From positions 10,483-74,482 of the forward strand of contig CAZFEK010000018.1 of assembly GCA_964517465.1 (NCBI GenBank): a DNA stretch of 64,000 nucleotides, given 5' to 3'. Origin of the DNA: JACPUX01 sp964517465 (GTDB lineage: Bacteria > Pseudomonadota > Gammaproteobacteria > Burkholderiales > Casimicrobiaceae). Shown one piece after another: positions 1 to 9,427 of this stretch. Each line of letters begins with the position of its first letter. Position 1 is the stretch's first letter. The position numbers and the translations under genes are program-made. The notes under the pieces are model-generated. The model saw only the letters and a program-made list of their open reading frames with translations. It did not search any database and had not been told where the DNA came from.

Positions 1-34
1 GCGGCGAGCCGCAAAGGTTTCCTGCAGCTCGGTC

Positions 35-2113
35 TTATTGCCGCGCCGACTGGCGTCCCATGCCGGGTTCTTGCTCCCAGTGGTCGGAGCCTCCCAGGCC
101 CGCAATATCGACGGCCACATCATGCAGGAGCATCAGTTCCGAAAGTGCGGCTTGGCTGAAGGAGGACTGCGCAGTGTGGTCCGCGAAGACCAGGCTCTCC
201 AAGAAATGCACCGCGTGCGGTGTGCCCCAATTGAGGGTCAGGCGTTCGAGAATGCCCGGGTGATCGCTTTCCAAAGTGCAGCGATATACCGGCGTGGGCA
301 AGAGATCCTGGTCGAGTTCGAACTCGAGATCAGACAGCGGCTGTATCGCGGGCGCTGCCGGTTTTGCCGAGTCGCGCGCTGCGCTGACCGGTTCGGCTTC
401 GATCAGTTCGAGCAAGGAGCGAAGCAGCATGATGTCTTGGTAGGCGGCGAGGTTGAAGCCGATGCGATTGCCGCCGCGGTTGTCGTAGAGCAGTTCGTCG
501 AGAAACACCTTGCAGGTCGGGCTGGACCAGAGGTCGCAAATTTGTTTGATCAGGTGCGGGTAGGCTTCCAGGCCCGGACCGTCTTGCCCGGCGCCGGGAT
601 CTTCCCAGGACGGAATGAAGGCGTTGTAGCGGTGGCGAAACTCGGCGCCGGTGCGCTCGTATTCACCGCGGTTGTCGGTGCGGCGGTAGAGATCGAGCAG
701 CATCAGCCAGGGTGCCGGAGCGGTTTCGGGGTGGAGGTCGACGTGCTCGCGCAGCGCGAGGATCGCTTTGTCCGGGTGGCCGAGGGTGAGAAACACGCGG
801 GCCTCCTCGGTGATCTGCGCCAGTTCGCTCACTGACAAGTGGTGGCTGGTGTCGCCCACCTGGTAATAGGCAAGACCGGGTTTGATCGTGCCTTGTCCCG
901 CCGCCGGTTCGCTTGGTGCCTTGGGTCGGACCGGTTCGGCAAGCGCTTGGGCACTTGGGAGCGCCGCCGTCACAAGGCGCTCTTCCGGCAGTCTTTCGGC
1001 AGCGGCGGGCGATTCCGGAGGCCACTCGGCGGTCATTTCGGCCAGTCGGCGCCGACGATGGACGAGCAAATAGGCCAGGGCGCCCAGCGCCACGGTCAGG
1101 GCGGTGAGCACGAACCAATCGCTGTAGTCGGTCGGCGGTGCCGGCTTGGCCGCCGCGGCCACAGCGGCGGCGGCCGCCTCCTTGGCCTCGAAATTCCGCA
1201 TTCGGGCCTGCGCGGCATCGAGCGTGGCCTGAAGGTCTTTCAAGCGCTTGTCGAGGACGACCAACTCAGCCTCGACACTGCGGGTGAGATCCTGATCTTC
1301 GGGTGTCGCCCGGAGGCGTGCCTGTTTCGCGCGCAAGAGCGCCAAGGCGTCCTCGGACAGCGGCGACGCATTCGGATCACGCTCGCTCAGGGCAGTGGAA
1401 AGGACCAGCCGCGGGGCGGTCGGCGCGGCAGTCTCGCTGCTGACCGAGGCCATCAGGCGCAAGCGGTCGCCGGTCGCCGCAGAGGCTTTTCGCGAAGGCG
1501 CAGCCGGTCGAGCCGGCGCAGGCAAGGAGGCCTGGGTATTCCTCGCGCCGGTCCTAGCGGCGACCTCGGTGCCGGCGCTTCGCGCCCGCGGCGCCGGGGG
1601 CATATCTTCGGTGATCAGTCTGCCGCTACCGTCTTGTTGCCCGGCCGGTCTGGTGCCGCTTGTTTCCCGGGTCGGCGCTGCGGCCGGCACCGCCACCGCC
1701 TCGGCTGCGGCGCTCTGAACCTGAAGCGGGGGATCGAGCAGCAGCGTGAATTCGCGGATCAAGGCCGCTTGGTCGCAGCCGACGCGGACTGCTACCCGCA
1801 GCACCGGATCGTTGACGATACGCGCGCTGCTGAGCAACAGTCGCGCGCTGTCGCCGCTGCCCTCGATGGAAAACTGGCCGCTATGGAGCTGCGGAAGATC
1901 TTCGGCTCCTTGTTTGGCGGGCGGGGCGATTCGGAAGCACTCCGGGCGAGGGCTTTCGCCGGGGGCAGTGATCAGCCCAAAAGAGAGGCGCAGCGGCGAA
2001 CCCAAGGGTGACTGCGAGAGAACTTCCGTGAGGCCCAAAGCGCCCGCGCCGGTGGTGAACCAGGCCAGAAGTACGCCCGATGCGAGCGAAGTGATTTTAG
2101 CAACCTGTATCAC
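35..2113 (-). CDS. FimV-like polar/type IV pilus assembly protein
   Basis: 692 aa, GTG start. An N-terminal signal peptide (about residues 1-25, ending in AGA) is followed by a FimV N-terminal-type region (LGLTEVLSQSPLGSPLRL, and REFTLLLDPP near residue 130). A Pro/Ala-rich linker and a short coiled coil (about 250-310) lead to one membrane segment (about 335-355, then RRRR). A cytoplasmic TPR-like part contains ALREHVDLHPETAPAPWLMLLDLYRR. FimV/HubP proteins are inner-membrane, peptidoglycan-linked polar organisers needed for type IV pili and twitching. Oddities: I see no LysM motif between the FimV domain and the membrane segment, and the protein is shorter than the usual 850-1000 aa. It is monocistronic and lies downstream of the che operon on the same strand. 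A general TPR protein remains possible. Confidence 0.7.
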   Translation of the reverse strand: MIQVAKITSLASGVLLAWFTTGAGALGLTEVLSQSPLGSPLRLSFGLITAPGESPRPECFRIAPPAKQGAEDLPQLHSGQFSIEGSGDSARLLLSSARIVNDPVLRVAVRVGCDQAALIREFTLLLDPPLQVQSAAAEAVAVPAAAPTRETSGTRPAGQQDGSGRLITEDMPPAPRARSAGTEVAARTGARNTQASLPAPARPAAPSRKASAATGDRLRLMASVSSETAAPTAPRLVLSTALSERDPNASPLSEDALALLRAKQARLRATPEDQDLTRSVEAELVVLDKRLKDLQATLDAAQARMRNFEAKEAAAAAVAAAAKPAPPTDYSDWFVLTALTVALGALAYLLVHRRRRLAEMTAEWPPESPAAAERLPEERLVTAALPSAQALAEPVRPKAPSEPAAGQGTIKPGLAYYQVGDTSHHLSVSELAQITEEARVFLTLGHPDKAILALREHVDLHPETAPAPWLMLLDLYRRTDNRGEYERTGAEFRHRYNAFIPSWEDPGAGQDGPGLEAYPHLIKQICDLWSSPTCKVFLDELLYDNRGGNRIGFNLAAYQDIMLLRSLLELIEAEPVSAARDSAKPAAPAIQPLSDLEFELDQDLLPTPVYRCTLESDHPGILERLTLNWGTPHAVHFLESLVFADHTAQSSFSQAALSELMLLHDVAVDIAGLGGSDHWEQEPGMGRQSARQ

Positions 2114-2558
2114 GGGCGATCCCCCGCCGGGTTGCGGCAGAATCTGGCGGAATCATGCCACATTGCTGAAACCTATCATTTGTTCCTCCTAGCCAAAATG
2201 ATACCCGCAAATGGCGACCCTCTCCACGTATTCATGCGCATCATCTCGCAATGACAAAGGCATATGACGAATGCATGAATCATCGCGCCACCGCCGGCGG
2301 GTCGACCGAAACAATGCGCGGCTTTGGCCTTCGGCAGAACGAGGTTTGTCGTCCCCGAATCGGAGGACTCATCGAGATGGCCGCAACCGGTCTGCGAACG
2401 AAGCCAGAGGCGCCGCTCAAGGGCGCCAGACGATGCGACCAGGGTGCCGGCGAGAGGCTCGCCCGCGGGCGAGCCTGCCGACCGCGACAACTGCTCACTG
2501 CGCCGCGTTGCCGGTCGGTGCCGGCGAGCCGTCCAGGGCCGCCAGACTCAGCCTCGAG
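2114..2558. other. non-coding gap between fimV-like gene and cheB
   Basis: This gap of about 445 bases contains no convincing gene. A short minus-strand frame within it has no family resemblance. It must hold the fimV promoter and the 3' end of the che transcript. Its one clear structure is a perfect palindrome at 2455-2476. Confidence 0.6.
2455..2476. repeat. 22-bp perfect palindrome downstream of cheB
   Basis: The core GGCTCGCCCGCGGGCGAGCC reads the same on both strands, and one more A/T pair extends it to 22 bp. It lies about 80 bases past the cheB stop, so on the minus strand it could form a very stable hairpin ending the che message. No T-tract follows, so it is not a classic intrinsic terminator. 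A REP-like element or a factor-dependent 3' end is equally possible. Confidence 0.5.
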
Positions 2559-3608
2559 TCACAAGAGCGCCGAGGCGATTTGCTCCAAAGGCAGGCTGCG
2601 ATCGACGCCGCCCATCTTTACGGCTTCCTTGGGCATGCCGTAAACGACGCAAGAGTCTTCATCTTGAGCGATGGTTCGCGCGCCCGCGTCATGCATCTCC
2701 TTGAGGCCGCGCGCCCCGTCGTCGCCCATGCCGGTCATGATGATCCCCAGCGCGTTGCGTCCGGCGAATTTGGCCACGGAGCGAAAGAGCACGTCGACCG
2801 AGGGCCGATGGCGGTTCACCACCGGGCCGTCGAGCACTTCGACGTGATATTGCGCGCCGCTGCGCTTCAAGCGCATGTGTTTGCCCCCCGGCGCGATGAG
2901 TGCGCGGCCGGGGACGACGCGCTGTCCGTTCTGGGCTTCGAAGACGTCGATTTCGCAAAGCCGGTTGAGGCGCGCGGCAAATGAAGCGGTAAATTTCTCG
3001 GGCATGTGCTGCACGATGACGATGCCCGGAGCAACCCTGGGCAAAGCCGTGAGCACCACTTCCAGGGCCTGGGTGCCGCCGGTGGAGGTGCCTATGGCGA
3101 CGATGCTTTCGGTCGTTTTGGCCATGGCCGAGAGGTTTCCCGCCGGCGGATCGCGGCGGTCTTGCGCCGGTGGCCGCGGCGGAAGAGCGGACAGCCTGCG
3201 CAGCTTTGCCGCTGCTGCGGCGCGCACCGCGCTCACCACCTCGTGGGCGCTTTCATGCAGAAAGTCTCTCAGGCCGAGCGTGGGTTTGGCGATGATGGCG
3301 AGCGCTCCGGCAGCGAGCGCCTGCATGGTCGTTTCGGCGCCGGCCTGCGTGAGCGAGGAGCAGATCACTACCGGCGTAGGCCGCTCGGCCATGATCTTTT
3401 TCAGAAAGCTCACGCCGTCCATGCGCGGCATCTCGACGTCGAGGGTGATGACATCGGGCCATTCCTTGCTCATGCGCTCCAGCGCAAACAGCGGGTCGGG
3501 TGCGGCGCCGATCACTCGTATGCCGGGTTCGCGCGAGAGAATTTCGGTCATCACTTGGCGAACGACGGCCGAGTCATCGACCACCAGCACCTTGATTTCG
3601 GCTGCCAC
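2559..3608 (-). CDS. cheB: CheB protein-glutamate methylesterase/deamidase
   Basis: 349 aa, GTG start. A receiver domain (1-120) has the acidic pair D11/D12, phospho-acceptor D57 (VITLDVEMPRMDG) and the KPT loop near 108. A linker rich in Arg/Pro leads to the CheB methylesterase domain (about 165-349). Its expected catalytic triad is visible: S175 in GTSTGG, H201 in QHMPEKF and D297 in GMGDDG. It removes methyl groups from (and deamidates) MCP glutamyl sites, giving adaptation; phosphorylation by CheA activates it. It is the last gene of the operon, 19 bases after cheD, and works against CheR two genes upstream. Length and motifs are typical. Confidence 0.96.
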   Translation of the reverse strand: MAAEIKVLVVDDSAVVRQVMTEILSREPGIRVIGAAPDPLFALERMSKEWPDVITLDVEMPRMDGVSFLKKIMAERPTPVVICSSLTQAGAETTMQALAAGALAIIAKPTLGLRDFLHESAHEVVSAVRAAAAAKLRRLSALPPRPPAQDRRDPPAGNLSAMAKTTESIVAIGTSTGGTQALEVVLTALPRVAPGIVIVQHMPEKFTASFAARLNRLCEIDVFEAQNGQRVVPGRALIAPGGKHMRLKRSGAQYHVEVLDGPVVNRHRPSVDVLFRSVAKFAGRNALGIIMTGMGDDGARGLKEMHDAGARTIAQDEDSCVVYGMPKEAVKMGGVDRSLPLEQIASALL

Positions 3609-3627
3609 AGCGCGCTGTTCCGGGCGG

Positions 3628-4134
3628 TTAGGCAGCGCCCTGAACCAAGGCGAGCCGCGGCATGTGCTTGACCCAGACGTCGCCGGTGGCGATATCGAAA
3701 ATCAAGCTCCGGTGGCCTTGACCGCAAAGGTGCTCACCGGTGAGATGCAAACCCTGCGCGCGCAAGAGACGGCGCCCGACGTCCACGTTCCGCGCGCCAA
3801 TGTCGATGCCCGCCGCTCGCTCCTCGGCGGCAAACATGCGCCCGCCACCGAAGATTTTGGCCTGAAATTCGCGCGGCGCGGCGCCGGTCAGGCGCATCTG
3901 GTCCAGGAGCAACTCCAACGCTTCCGGGGCGTAGCGGCCGTCGAGGATTCTTCCTGCGGCGCCGCGCTCCGGCAACATGTAGTGGCACATGCCGCCGAGA
4001 TGTTGCTTCGGATGCCACAGGGTGATCGAGACGCAAGATCCCAGGATGGTTCGCACGCGCACGCCGGCGTCGCCAAAAAACACCTGGCCCGGCTGCAGGA
4101 AGATTTCGACGGGTGTGTTGCGAATGGGAATCAA
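3628..4134 (-). CDS. cheD: CheD chemoreceptor glutamine deamidase
   Basis: 168 aa. The TTG start at 4134 is chosen because its TTGA overlaps the cheR TGA stop and an AAGGAG ribosome site sits 5 bases upstream inside the end of cheR. The open frame continues further upstream, but only as the shadow of cheR. The CheD signature residues are present: Cys in LGSCVSITLWHP near residue 30 and the following His in GGMCHYMLP. CheD hydrolyses specific MCP glutamines to glutamate and often binds CheC or receptors. The gene sits between cheR and cheB, so the receptor-modification enzymes are contiguous and translationally coupled. Confidence 0.93.
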   Translation of the reverse strand: MIPIRNTPVEIFLQPGQVFFGDAGVRVRTILGSCVSITLWHPKQHLGGMCHYMLPERGAAGRILDGRYAPEALELLLDQMRLTGAAPREFQAKIFGGGRMFAAEERAAGIDIGARNVDVGRRLLRAQGLHLTGEHLCGQGHRSLIFDIATGDVWVKHMPRLALVQGAA

Positions 4135-4943
4135 GGGATCTCCTTGCGGTAGATCGTGGGCCGCACTGCTTGAAAGCGGTCGCAAACGCCGTTGAGGGTT
4201 TCCGAATGGCCGATCATGAGCCAGCCCCCAGGCTTGAGCCGATGAAAAAGCGCTTCGACCACCCGGCGCTTCATCGCCTGGTCGAAGTAGATCATCACGT
4301 TGCGCAGCATGATGAGATCGAATTCGCCGGCGGTGGTGAGGTCGCCGTTGAGATTCAGCGGCGCAAAGCGCACGCGCTCGCGCAGCGGGGCATCGATACG
4401 CAGCTGGCCCGACATGCGCCCCGTTCCGCGCAGACAAAAGCGGCGCAGGTAGTCCGCCCGGATGCCGCCCAGGCGCTGGTTGGAGTAGGTTGCGGCTTGC
4501 GCCTGGGCCAGGACCTCCCGATTGATGTCCGAGCCGAATACTTCCCATTCGGCTTGGGCGCCGAGTTTGTCCATCAGAACCATGGCAATGCTATACGCCT
4601 CTTCGCCGCTGGAACTGGCGGCGCTCCAGGCGCGAAATCGCCGCCCGGGCGGCAGCGCGGGCAGGATCTTTTGGGCGAGAAAATCGAAATGCTGCGGTTC
4701 CCGAAAGAAGTAGGTTTCGTTGGTGGTGAGCAAATCGATCGCGCGCTGCAACTCGGCCAGCTCGCCGGCGGTGGTAATGAGTCTGAAGTAACTGTGATAG
4801 TCGGGCAGCCCAAGGGCGCGCAGCCGCTTGGCCAGGCGACCGCACACCAGCGACTTTTTGGTCGGCGCCAGATGGATGCCGGCCACACGCTGCATCAGGC
4901 CCTGGAATTGCCTGAAGGTGTGATCGGAAATGGCCGCTTCCAC
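4131..4943 (-). CDS. cheR: CheR chemoreceptor methyltransferase
   Basis: 270 aa from the GTG at 4943, 13 bases after the cheW stop. The frame is open further upstream, but there it overlaps cheW and has no CheR character. The N-terminal all-alpha CheR domain (F..F..L...AGIHL, about 8-60) is followed by the Rossmann SAM-binding domain. That domain has FRAWSAASSSGEEAYSIAM and the asparagine motif LRNVMIYF, then a C-terminal IGHSETL segment. It methylates glutamates of the receptors using S-adenosylmethionine. The start is not certain because the ribosome site before GTG is weak (GGGG only). Stop and cheD start overlap by 4 bases. Confidence 0.94.
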   Translation of the reverse strand: MEAAISDHTFRQFQGLMQRVAGIHLAPTKKSLVCGRLAKRLRALGLPDYHSYFRLITTAGELAELQRAIDLLTTNETYFFREPQHFDFLAQKILPALPPGRRFRAWSAASSSGEEAYSIAMVLMDKLGAQAEWEVFGSDINREVLAQAQAATYSNQRLGGIRADYLRRFCLRGTGRMSGQLRIDAPLRERVRFAPLNLNGDLTTAGEFDLIMLRNVMIYFDQAMKRRVVEALFHRLKPGGWLMIGHSETLNGVCDRFQAVRPTIYRKEIP

Positions 4944-4956
4944 TTCATGCCCCGAC

Positions 4957-5538
4957 CTAGTTGAGCGCGGGCTCGGCGCGAGCGGCTGGGGTCTGCTCGG
5001 AGGCGGCGGCAACGCCGACGATGTCGGAGAGTTCCTCGATCGACAGCGTGTGGGTGAGATTGAGCAGAATGATGAACTGCCCGCCGACTTTGCCCATGCC
5101 CTCGATGAAATCGACCCGGATGCGCGCGCCGAAAGATGGAGGGGGCTCGATCTCCTGGGGCGATATCTCCACCACCTCGTTGACGGCATCGACGATGACC
5201 CCGATGACTTGCTTGGTGCCGTCATCGTCGACGATTTCCACGATGACGATGCAGGTGCGCCGCGCCACGACCGTGGGAGCGCGGCCAAAACGCACGGCGA
5301 GGTCGATGACCGGAACGACAGCGCCGCGCAGATTGATCACGCCGCGCACCAGTTTCGGCATCATCGGCACTTCGGTGAGCTGGCCGTATTCGATGATCTC
5401 CTTCACCCCTTGGATGGCGAGGGCGAAAGTTTCGCCGCACAGCGAGAACACCAGGTATTGCTTGGCTTCTGCCCGGGCTTGGGGCAAGGGCGGACTGGTG
5501 GCGGTCGCGGGCGCCTGGGCGAGCTGGTTCGCGGACAT
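4957..5538 (-). CDS. cheW: CheW chemotaxis coupling protein
   Basis: 193 aa, ATG start behind GGAGGCGAAG. One CheW domain (about 27-170) has YLVFSLCGETFALAI, the receptor/kinase contact region PKLVRGVINLRGAVVPVIDLAVRFG and VDAVNEVVEI. It bridges MCP tips to the P5 domain of CheA at the membrane array. It has short Ala-rich tails at both ends. It lies 12 bases downstream of the MCP gene, in one operon with it. Confidence 0.96.
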   Translation of the reverse strand: MSANQLAQAPATATSPPLPQARAEAKQYLVFSLCGETFALAIQGVKEIIEYGQLTEVPMMPKLVRGVINLRGAVVPVIDLAVRFGRAPTVVARRTCIVIVEIVDDDGTKQVIGVIVDAVNEVVEISPQEIEPPPSFGARIRVDFIEGMGKVGGQFIILLNLTHTLSIEELSDIVGVAAASEQTPAARAEPALN

Positions 5539-5550
5539 CTTCGCCTCCGC

Positions 5551-7188
5551 TCAATAGCGAACGAATTCGGCATCATCCAGCGCCGGATCGGGGACCGATT
5601 CTTCGCGCGGGCGACGAGCGGGTTTCTTGCTGGGTTTTGCCGGAGCGCGGCGCACCGCAGGAGGTGCTGCGCCAGCTTCTTCGTCGCTGACACGGAACAT
5701 CGCCATCATTTGCTGCAGTTGCTGCGCCTGTCCGCTCATTTCTTCGGCGGTGGCCGATAGCTCTTCCGATGCCGAGGCGTTTTGCTGCGTGGTCTGGTTG
5801 AGCTGGCTCATCGCGCCGTTGATCTGGCCGGCGCTTTGCGACTGTTCTTCCGACGCGGCGGTGATTTCTTGCACCAACTCCGCGGTCTTGCGGATATTGG
5901 GCACCATGGCCTGGAGCAGAGTGCCCGCCTTTTCGGCCGTCTTGACACTGGATCCGGCCAGTTCGCCGATTTCCTGCGAGGCGACCTGGCTGCGCTCGGC
6001 GAGCTTTCTCACCTCGGCGGCCACGACCGCGAAGCCTTTGCCGTGTTCGCCGGCGCGGGCGGCTTCGATGGCGGCGTTGAGGGCCAGGAGGTTGGTCTGG
6101 TAGGCAATGTCGTCGATGATGCCGATCTTGTCAGCGATCGATTTCATCGCCTCCACCGTGGCGCGCACTGCCTCTCCGCCCTCGGCGGCATCTTTGGCCG
6201 CGGTGGTGGAAATGCCGTCGGTGACCTTGGCATTTTCGGTGTTCTGGTTGATCGATGCGCTCATCTGTTCGATCGAGGCGCTGGTTTCTTCCAGGCTGGC
6301 CGCTTGCTCGCTGGCCGCTTGCGACAGCGACTGGGAGGTGGCGGAAACCTCTTCCGAGGCGGCCGACAGCTGATCGGCGGAAGCGCGAACGTCGCCGATG
6401 ACTCGCCCGAGCTTTTCGACCATGCCGCGCATGGCGTAGAGCAAGCTCGATCGGTCATTGGCTTTGGTCTCGACGACCACGGTCAAGTCGCCGGCGGCCA
6501 CACGTCTCGCCACATCTGCGGCGTAGTCGGGTTCGCCGCCCAATTGCCGCAGCAATCCGAGCGTGATCCAGAAACCCACGGCGATGGCGACCAGCAGGGC
6601 GGCACCTAGGGAGATCAAAAGCATGAGGCGGGCGCTCTCGTAGTTCGACTGCCCTTCCTTGACTGCCGCATCCAGGAGTTCGCCCTGGAATTTGGCGAGG
6701 CTATCTGCGGAATCTTGATAGCTGCGCAGTATGGGCCGCAATTCTTCCTGCAAGTACTGGCGGGCACCTTGCTGGTCGCCGGCTTCGACCAGCGCGATGA
6801 GCCTTTCTTGTCCGGCCACATAGCGCTGTCGGTTTTCGAGCACTTTTTGCAGGATCTCTTTGCCTTTGGGGTTCTGAATCACCTCTTTCAGCTTCTCGAT
6901 GATGCCGCCCAGGGCGCGGCGGTTTTCCAGGACGCTCTCTTTCTGGCGCGCGACGTCTTCGCGATTGGAGGAGAGCATCATGTTGCGCAAGCCGATGCCG
7001 ATGGCGCTGTTGCGCACGACGATCTCATGCGCCAGGTTGGCCCGCGGCCAGCGCTCTTCGCCGATCAGCCGCAAGCCCTCGTTCAGGGCCGCCAGGCGGA
7101 GAATTCCGATGACCGACACCGCGATCATGAAGGCGATGACCAGGCCGAAGCCCAACCCCAGTTTTACACCCACTTTCATGTTCTTCAT
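5551..7188 (-). CDS. methyl-accepting chemotaxis protein, 4HB type
   Basis: 545 aa, ATG preceded by AAGGAGCGGGCA. TM1 is at about 9-31. A periplasmic four-helix-bundle ligand region of about 150 aa (EERWPRANLAHEIVVRNSAIG) ends at TM2, about 188-210. HAMP follows (QLGGEPDYAADVARRVAAGDL), then the coiled-coil signalling domain with the highly conserved hairpin tip IIDDIAYQTNLLALNAAIEAARAGE. The cytoplasmic tail is Lys/Arg/Pro-rich. The ligand is unknown. The QLGGEP start of HAMP is typical of Tar-like MCPs in Betaproteobacteria. It is cotranscribed between cheA and cheW, so it is probably a main receptor of this array. Confidence 0.95.
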   Translation of the reverse strand: MKNMKVGVKLGLGFGLVIAFMIAVSVIGILRLAALNEGLRLIGEERWPRANLAHEIVVRNSAIGIGLRNMMLSSNREDVARQKESVLENRRALGGIIEKLKEVIQNPKGKEILQKVLENRQRYVAGQERLIALVEAGDQQGARQYLQEELRPILRSYQDSADSLAKFQGELLDAAVKEGQSNYESARLMLLISLGAALLVAIAVGFWITLGLLRQLGGEPDYAADVARRVAAGDLTVVVETKANDRSSLLYAMRGMVEKLGRVIGDVRASADQLSAASEEVSATSQSLSQAASEQAASLEETSASIEQMSASINQNTENAKVTDGISTTAAKDAAEGGEAVRATVEAMKSIADKIGIIDDIAYQTNLLALNAAIEAARAGEHGKGFAVVAAEVRKLAERSQVASQEIGELAGSSVKTAEKAGTLLQAMVPNIRKTAELVQEITAASEEQSQSAGQINGAMSQLNQTTQQNASASEELSATAEEMSGQAQQLQQMMAMFRVSDEEAGAAPPAVRRAPAKPSKKPARRPREESVPDPALDDAEFVRY

Positions 7189-7213
7189 TGCCCGCTCCTT
7201 TTCGTTAAGGGCT

Positions 7214-9409
7214 TCAAGAGACCTTTTCCGGGACCACCCGCCGATGCGACCCGGCGGAGTGAACGCGCGCCTCGCGCTGGGTGGCGAGGTTCACCAGTTG
7301 TGGCACGTCGAGGATGAGGCCGACCTCGCCGCTGCCCAGGATCGTGGAACCGGAGATGCCGCGCAGTTTTTCGAACAGCACACCCAGCGGCTTGATCACC
7401 GTCTGGCATTCGCCCATCAGGTGGTCCACCGCAAGCCCGGCGCGCTTGCCGGCGCACTGCACCACAACGACGTTCTGGCGTCGCGGAGCCTTGGCCGAGA
7501 TCTCGAACCAGTCGCGCAGCCGCAGGAAAGGAAGAACCTGGCCGCGCAGGCTGAGATAGTCGTGCCCATTGGCGCCCAGCTCCGGCGGCAGCTCGATGCA
7601 TTCGACCACCATTTCCAGCGGCAGGACGAAGCAAGCGCCGCCGACGCCGACCATGAAGCCGTCGATGATCGCCAAGGTGAGGGGCAAGGCGAGGCGCATG
7701 GTCGTTCCCTGGCCGGTTTCGCTGCGGATTTCGATCGTTCCGCGCAAGGCCTCGATGCTGCTCTTCACCACATCCATGCCGACGCCGCGGCCGGAGAGTT
7801 TGGTGACTTGATGGGCCGTCGAGAAACCGGGGTGCATGATCAGCTGGTCGATCTCGGCATTGCTCAAGGACTGGCTGTCCGCGATCAGTCCTTTCTCCAG
7901 GGCCTTTTCCAGGATGCGCTTGCGGTCGAGCCCGCGGCCGTCGTCGCAGACTTCGATCACGATGCTGCCCGACTCGTGGCTGGCGGCGAGACTGACTTTG
8001 CCTCGCGCCGCTTTGCCGGCAGCGATGCGCTCAGCGGCGGATTCCAGGCCATGATCCATGGCGTTGCGCACCAGATGCATCAAAGGATCGCCCAGCCGCT
8101 CGACCATGGACTTGTCGATTTCGGTTTCGGCGCCGCTGATGGTGAGTTCGATGTCTTTGCCCAGTTCTTTCGCCACGTCGCGCACGACGCGCGGAAAACG
8201 CCCGAAGACCTCGCCGATTTGCACCATGCGCAGGCGCAGCGCCGCGTCTCGCACCTCCTCGACCAGACGCGCCACCTGCGAGGCGGACTCGACCAGCTCA
8301 CCCTGTTTGCTGCGCTGCGCGAGGAGCTGCGTTCCGGCGCCGGCGATCACCAGTTCGCCGACGAGATCGATCAGCAGATCGAGTTTCTCGGCCGGCACTT
8401 TCACGCTTCGCGCTTCGGCAGCCCGCTTTTCTTCACATCGTTTCTGTTTTTCCAGGGCCGCGTCGATCACCGGCGGCGGCACCACACCCAAGCCGGTGAG
8501 AATTTCGCCCAGGCGTTTCCCTGGCGGCGGGCTGGCCTGAGCTTGGGCGTTCAGGGCGAGATCGAGCTCGCGCTGGGTCAGGGCGCCTCCGGCGATCAGG
8601 ATTTCGCCCAAACGCGCCGCACACTCGGGCATTTCGCGAATCAGAGCGACGTATTCTTCGGTGCGGGCGTGGGGAGGAATGATGCGTATCTTGGCATCGT
8701 CCTGCACGAATTCGAATACCGCTTCGATCTCCTGGCGCGTTGCCGCGCTGCACAGGTCGATCTCGAAGCCCAAAGTGCAAAGCTCAGGGTCGCAGTCCTC
8801 CAGCGGCGGCAAATCAATGGCAACGGTCTCGAGGTGAACGATGTCGCCCAGGGTGCTGAGGTAGCGGATGAAAGACAGCGGGTCCAGTCCCATGCGCAGC
8901 ACTTCGCTTCCAAAACGCAGCGACAGATGCCAGGTGTCGGCGCCCAGCGGGCCGCCGCCGGAAGCCGCGACGGGCGTCTCGCCGGGGGCTGCAACCACTG
9001 TGGCGGATGAGTGCTGCTGGGCGGGCAGATACCTTCGCAGCTGCGCGCTCAGTTCGACTCCCCGGGCATCGGCGGCCGGATCGAGCGGGCGGTCTTCGGC
9101 CGAAGCGGCCACCAAAATTCCGATGTGGTCACCACAGGACAGCAGCAGGTTGACCAACTCGGCATCGATGTCGATTTCGCCGGCGCGCAATCGATCCAGC
9201 ACGTGCTCCACGGTGTGGGTGAAACGCACCACTTCGTCGAAAGCGAAGAGACCGGCCGAACCTTTGATCGTGTGTGCAGCGCGAAAAAGCGCGTTTACCG
9301 CTTCATCGTCGGGAGGCGCCGCCTCGCAGGAGAGGAGAATGTCCTCCAATTGCCGCAGGAGGTCCTGGCTCTCTTCGATGAAGGTGGCTTTGGCGGCTTC
9401 GAAGCTCAT
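7214..9409 (-). CDS. cheA: CheA chemotaxis histidine kinase
   Basis: 731 aa. The P1 Hpt domain has phospho-His H46 in AAHTIKGSAGLF. A central region carries two LGEIL-type segments (LGEILIAGGALTQRELDLAL and LGEILTGLGVVPPPVIDAAL), a PilB/GspE-N-like insert. The P3 dimerisation helix is EKLDLLIDLVGELVIAG. The P4 ATPase has HLVRNAMDHGLE (N box), DDGRGLD (G1) and GRGVGMDVV (G2). The C-terminal P5 CheW-like domain ends near 700. It autophosphorylates and passes phosphate to CheY and CheB. The LGEIL insert instead of a recognisable P2 domain is a lineage-specific variation I infer from reading. It follows the STAS gene by 18 bases. Confidence 0.95.
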   Translation of the reverse strand: MSFEAAKATFIEESQDLLRQLEDILLSCEAAPPDDEAVNALFRAAHTIKGSAGLFAFDEVVRFTHTVEHVLDRLRAGEIDIDAELVNLLLSCGDHIGILVAASAEDRPLDPAADARGVELSAQLRRYLPAQQHSSATVVAAPGETPVAASGGGPLGADTWHLSLRFGSEVLRMGLDPLSFIRYLSTLGDIVHLETVAIDLPPLEDCDPELCTLGFEIDLCSAATRQEIEAVFEFVQDDAKIRIIPPHARTEEYVALIREMPECAARLGEILIAGGALTQRELDLALNAQAQASPPPGKRLGEILTGLGVVPPPVIDAALEKQKRCEEKRAAEARSVKVPAEKLDLLIDLVGELVIAGAGTQLLAQRSKQGELVESASQVARLVEEVRDAALRLRMVQIGEVFGRFPRVVRDVAKELGKDIELTISGAETEIDKSMVERLGDPLMHLVRNAMDHGLESAAERIAAGKAARGKVSLAASHESGSIVIEVCDDGRGLDRKRILEKALEKGLIADSQSLSNAEIDQLIMHPGFSTAHQVTKLSGRGVGMDVVKSSIEALRGTIEIRSETGQGTTMRLALPLTLAIIDGFMVGVGGACFVLPLEMVVECIELPPELGANGHDYLSLRGQVLPFLRLRDWFEISAKAPRRQNVVVVQCAGKRAGLAVDHLMGECQTVIKPLGVLFEKLRGISGSTILGSGEVGLILDVPQLVNLATQREARVHSAGSHRRVVPEKVS

Positions 9410-9427
9410 GGGAGGATCTCCAGCGGT

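Noticed and set aside
2176..2490. 104-codon minus-strand frame upstream of fimV-like gene
   Set aside because: No family resemblance, and contains the 22-bp palindrome; likely chance.
6899..9010. 703-codon plus-strand open frame opposite cheA and the MCP gene
   Set aside because: His/Gln/Arg-rich mirror translation without domains.
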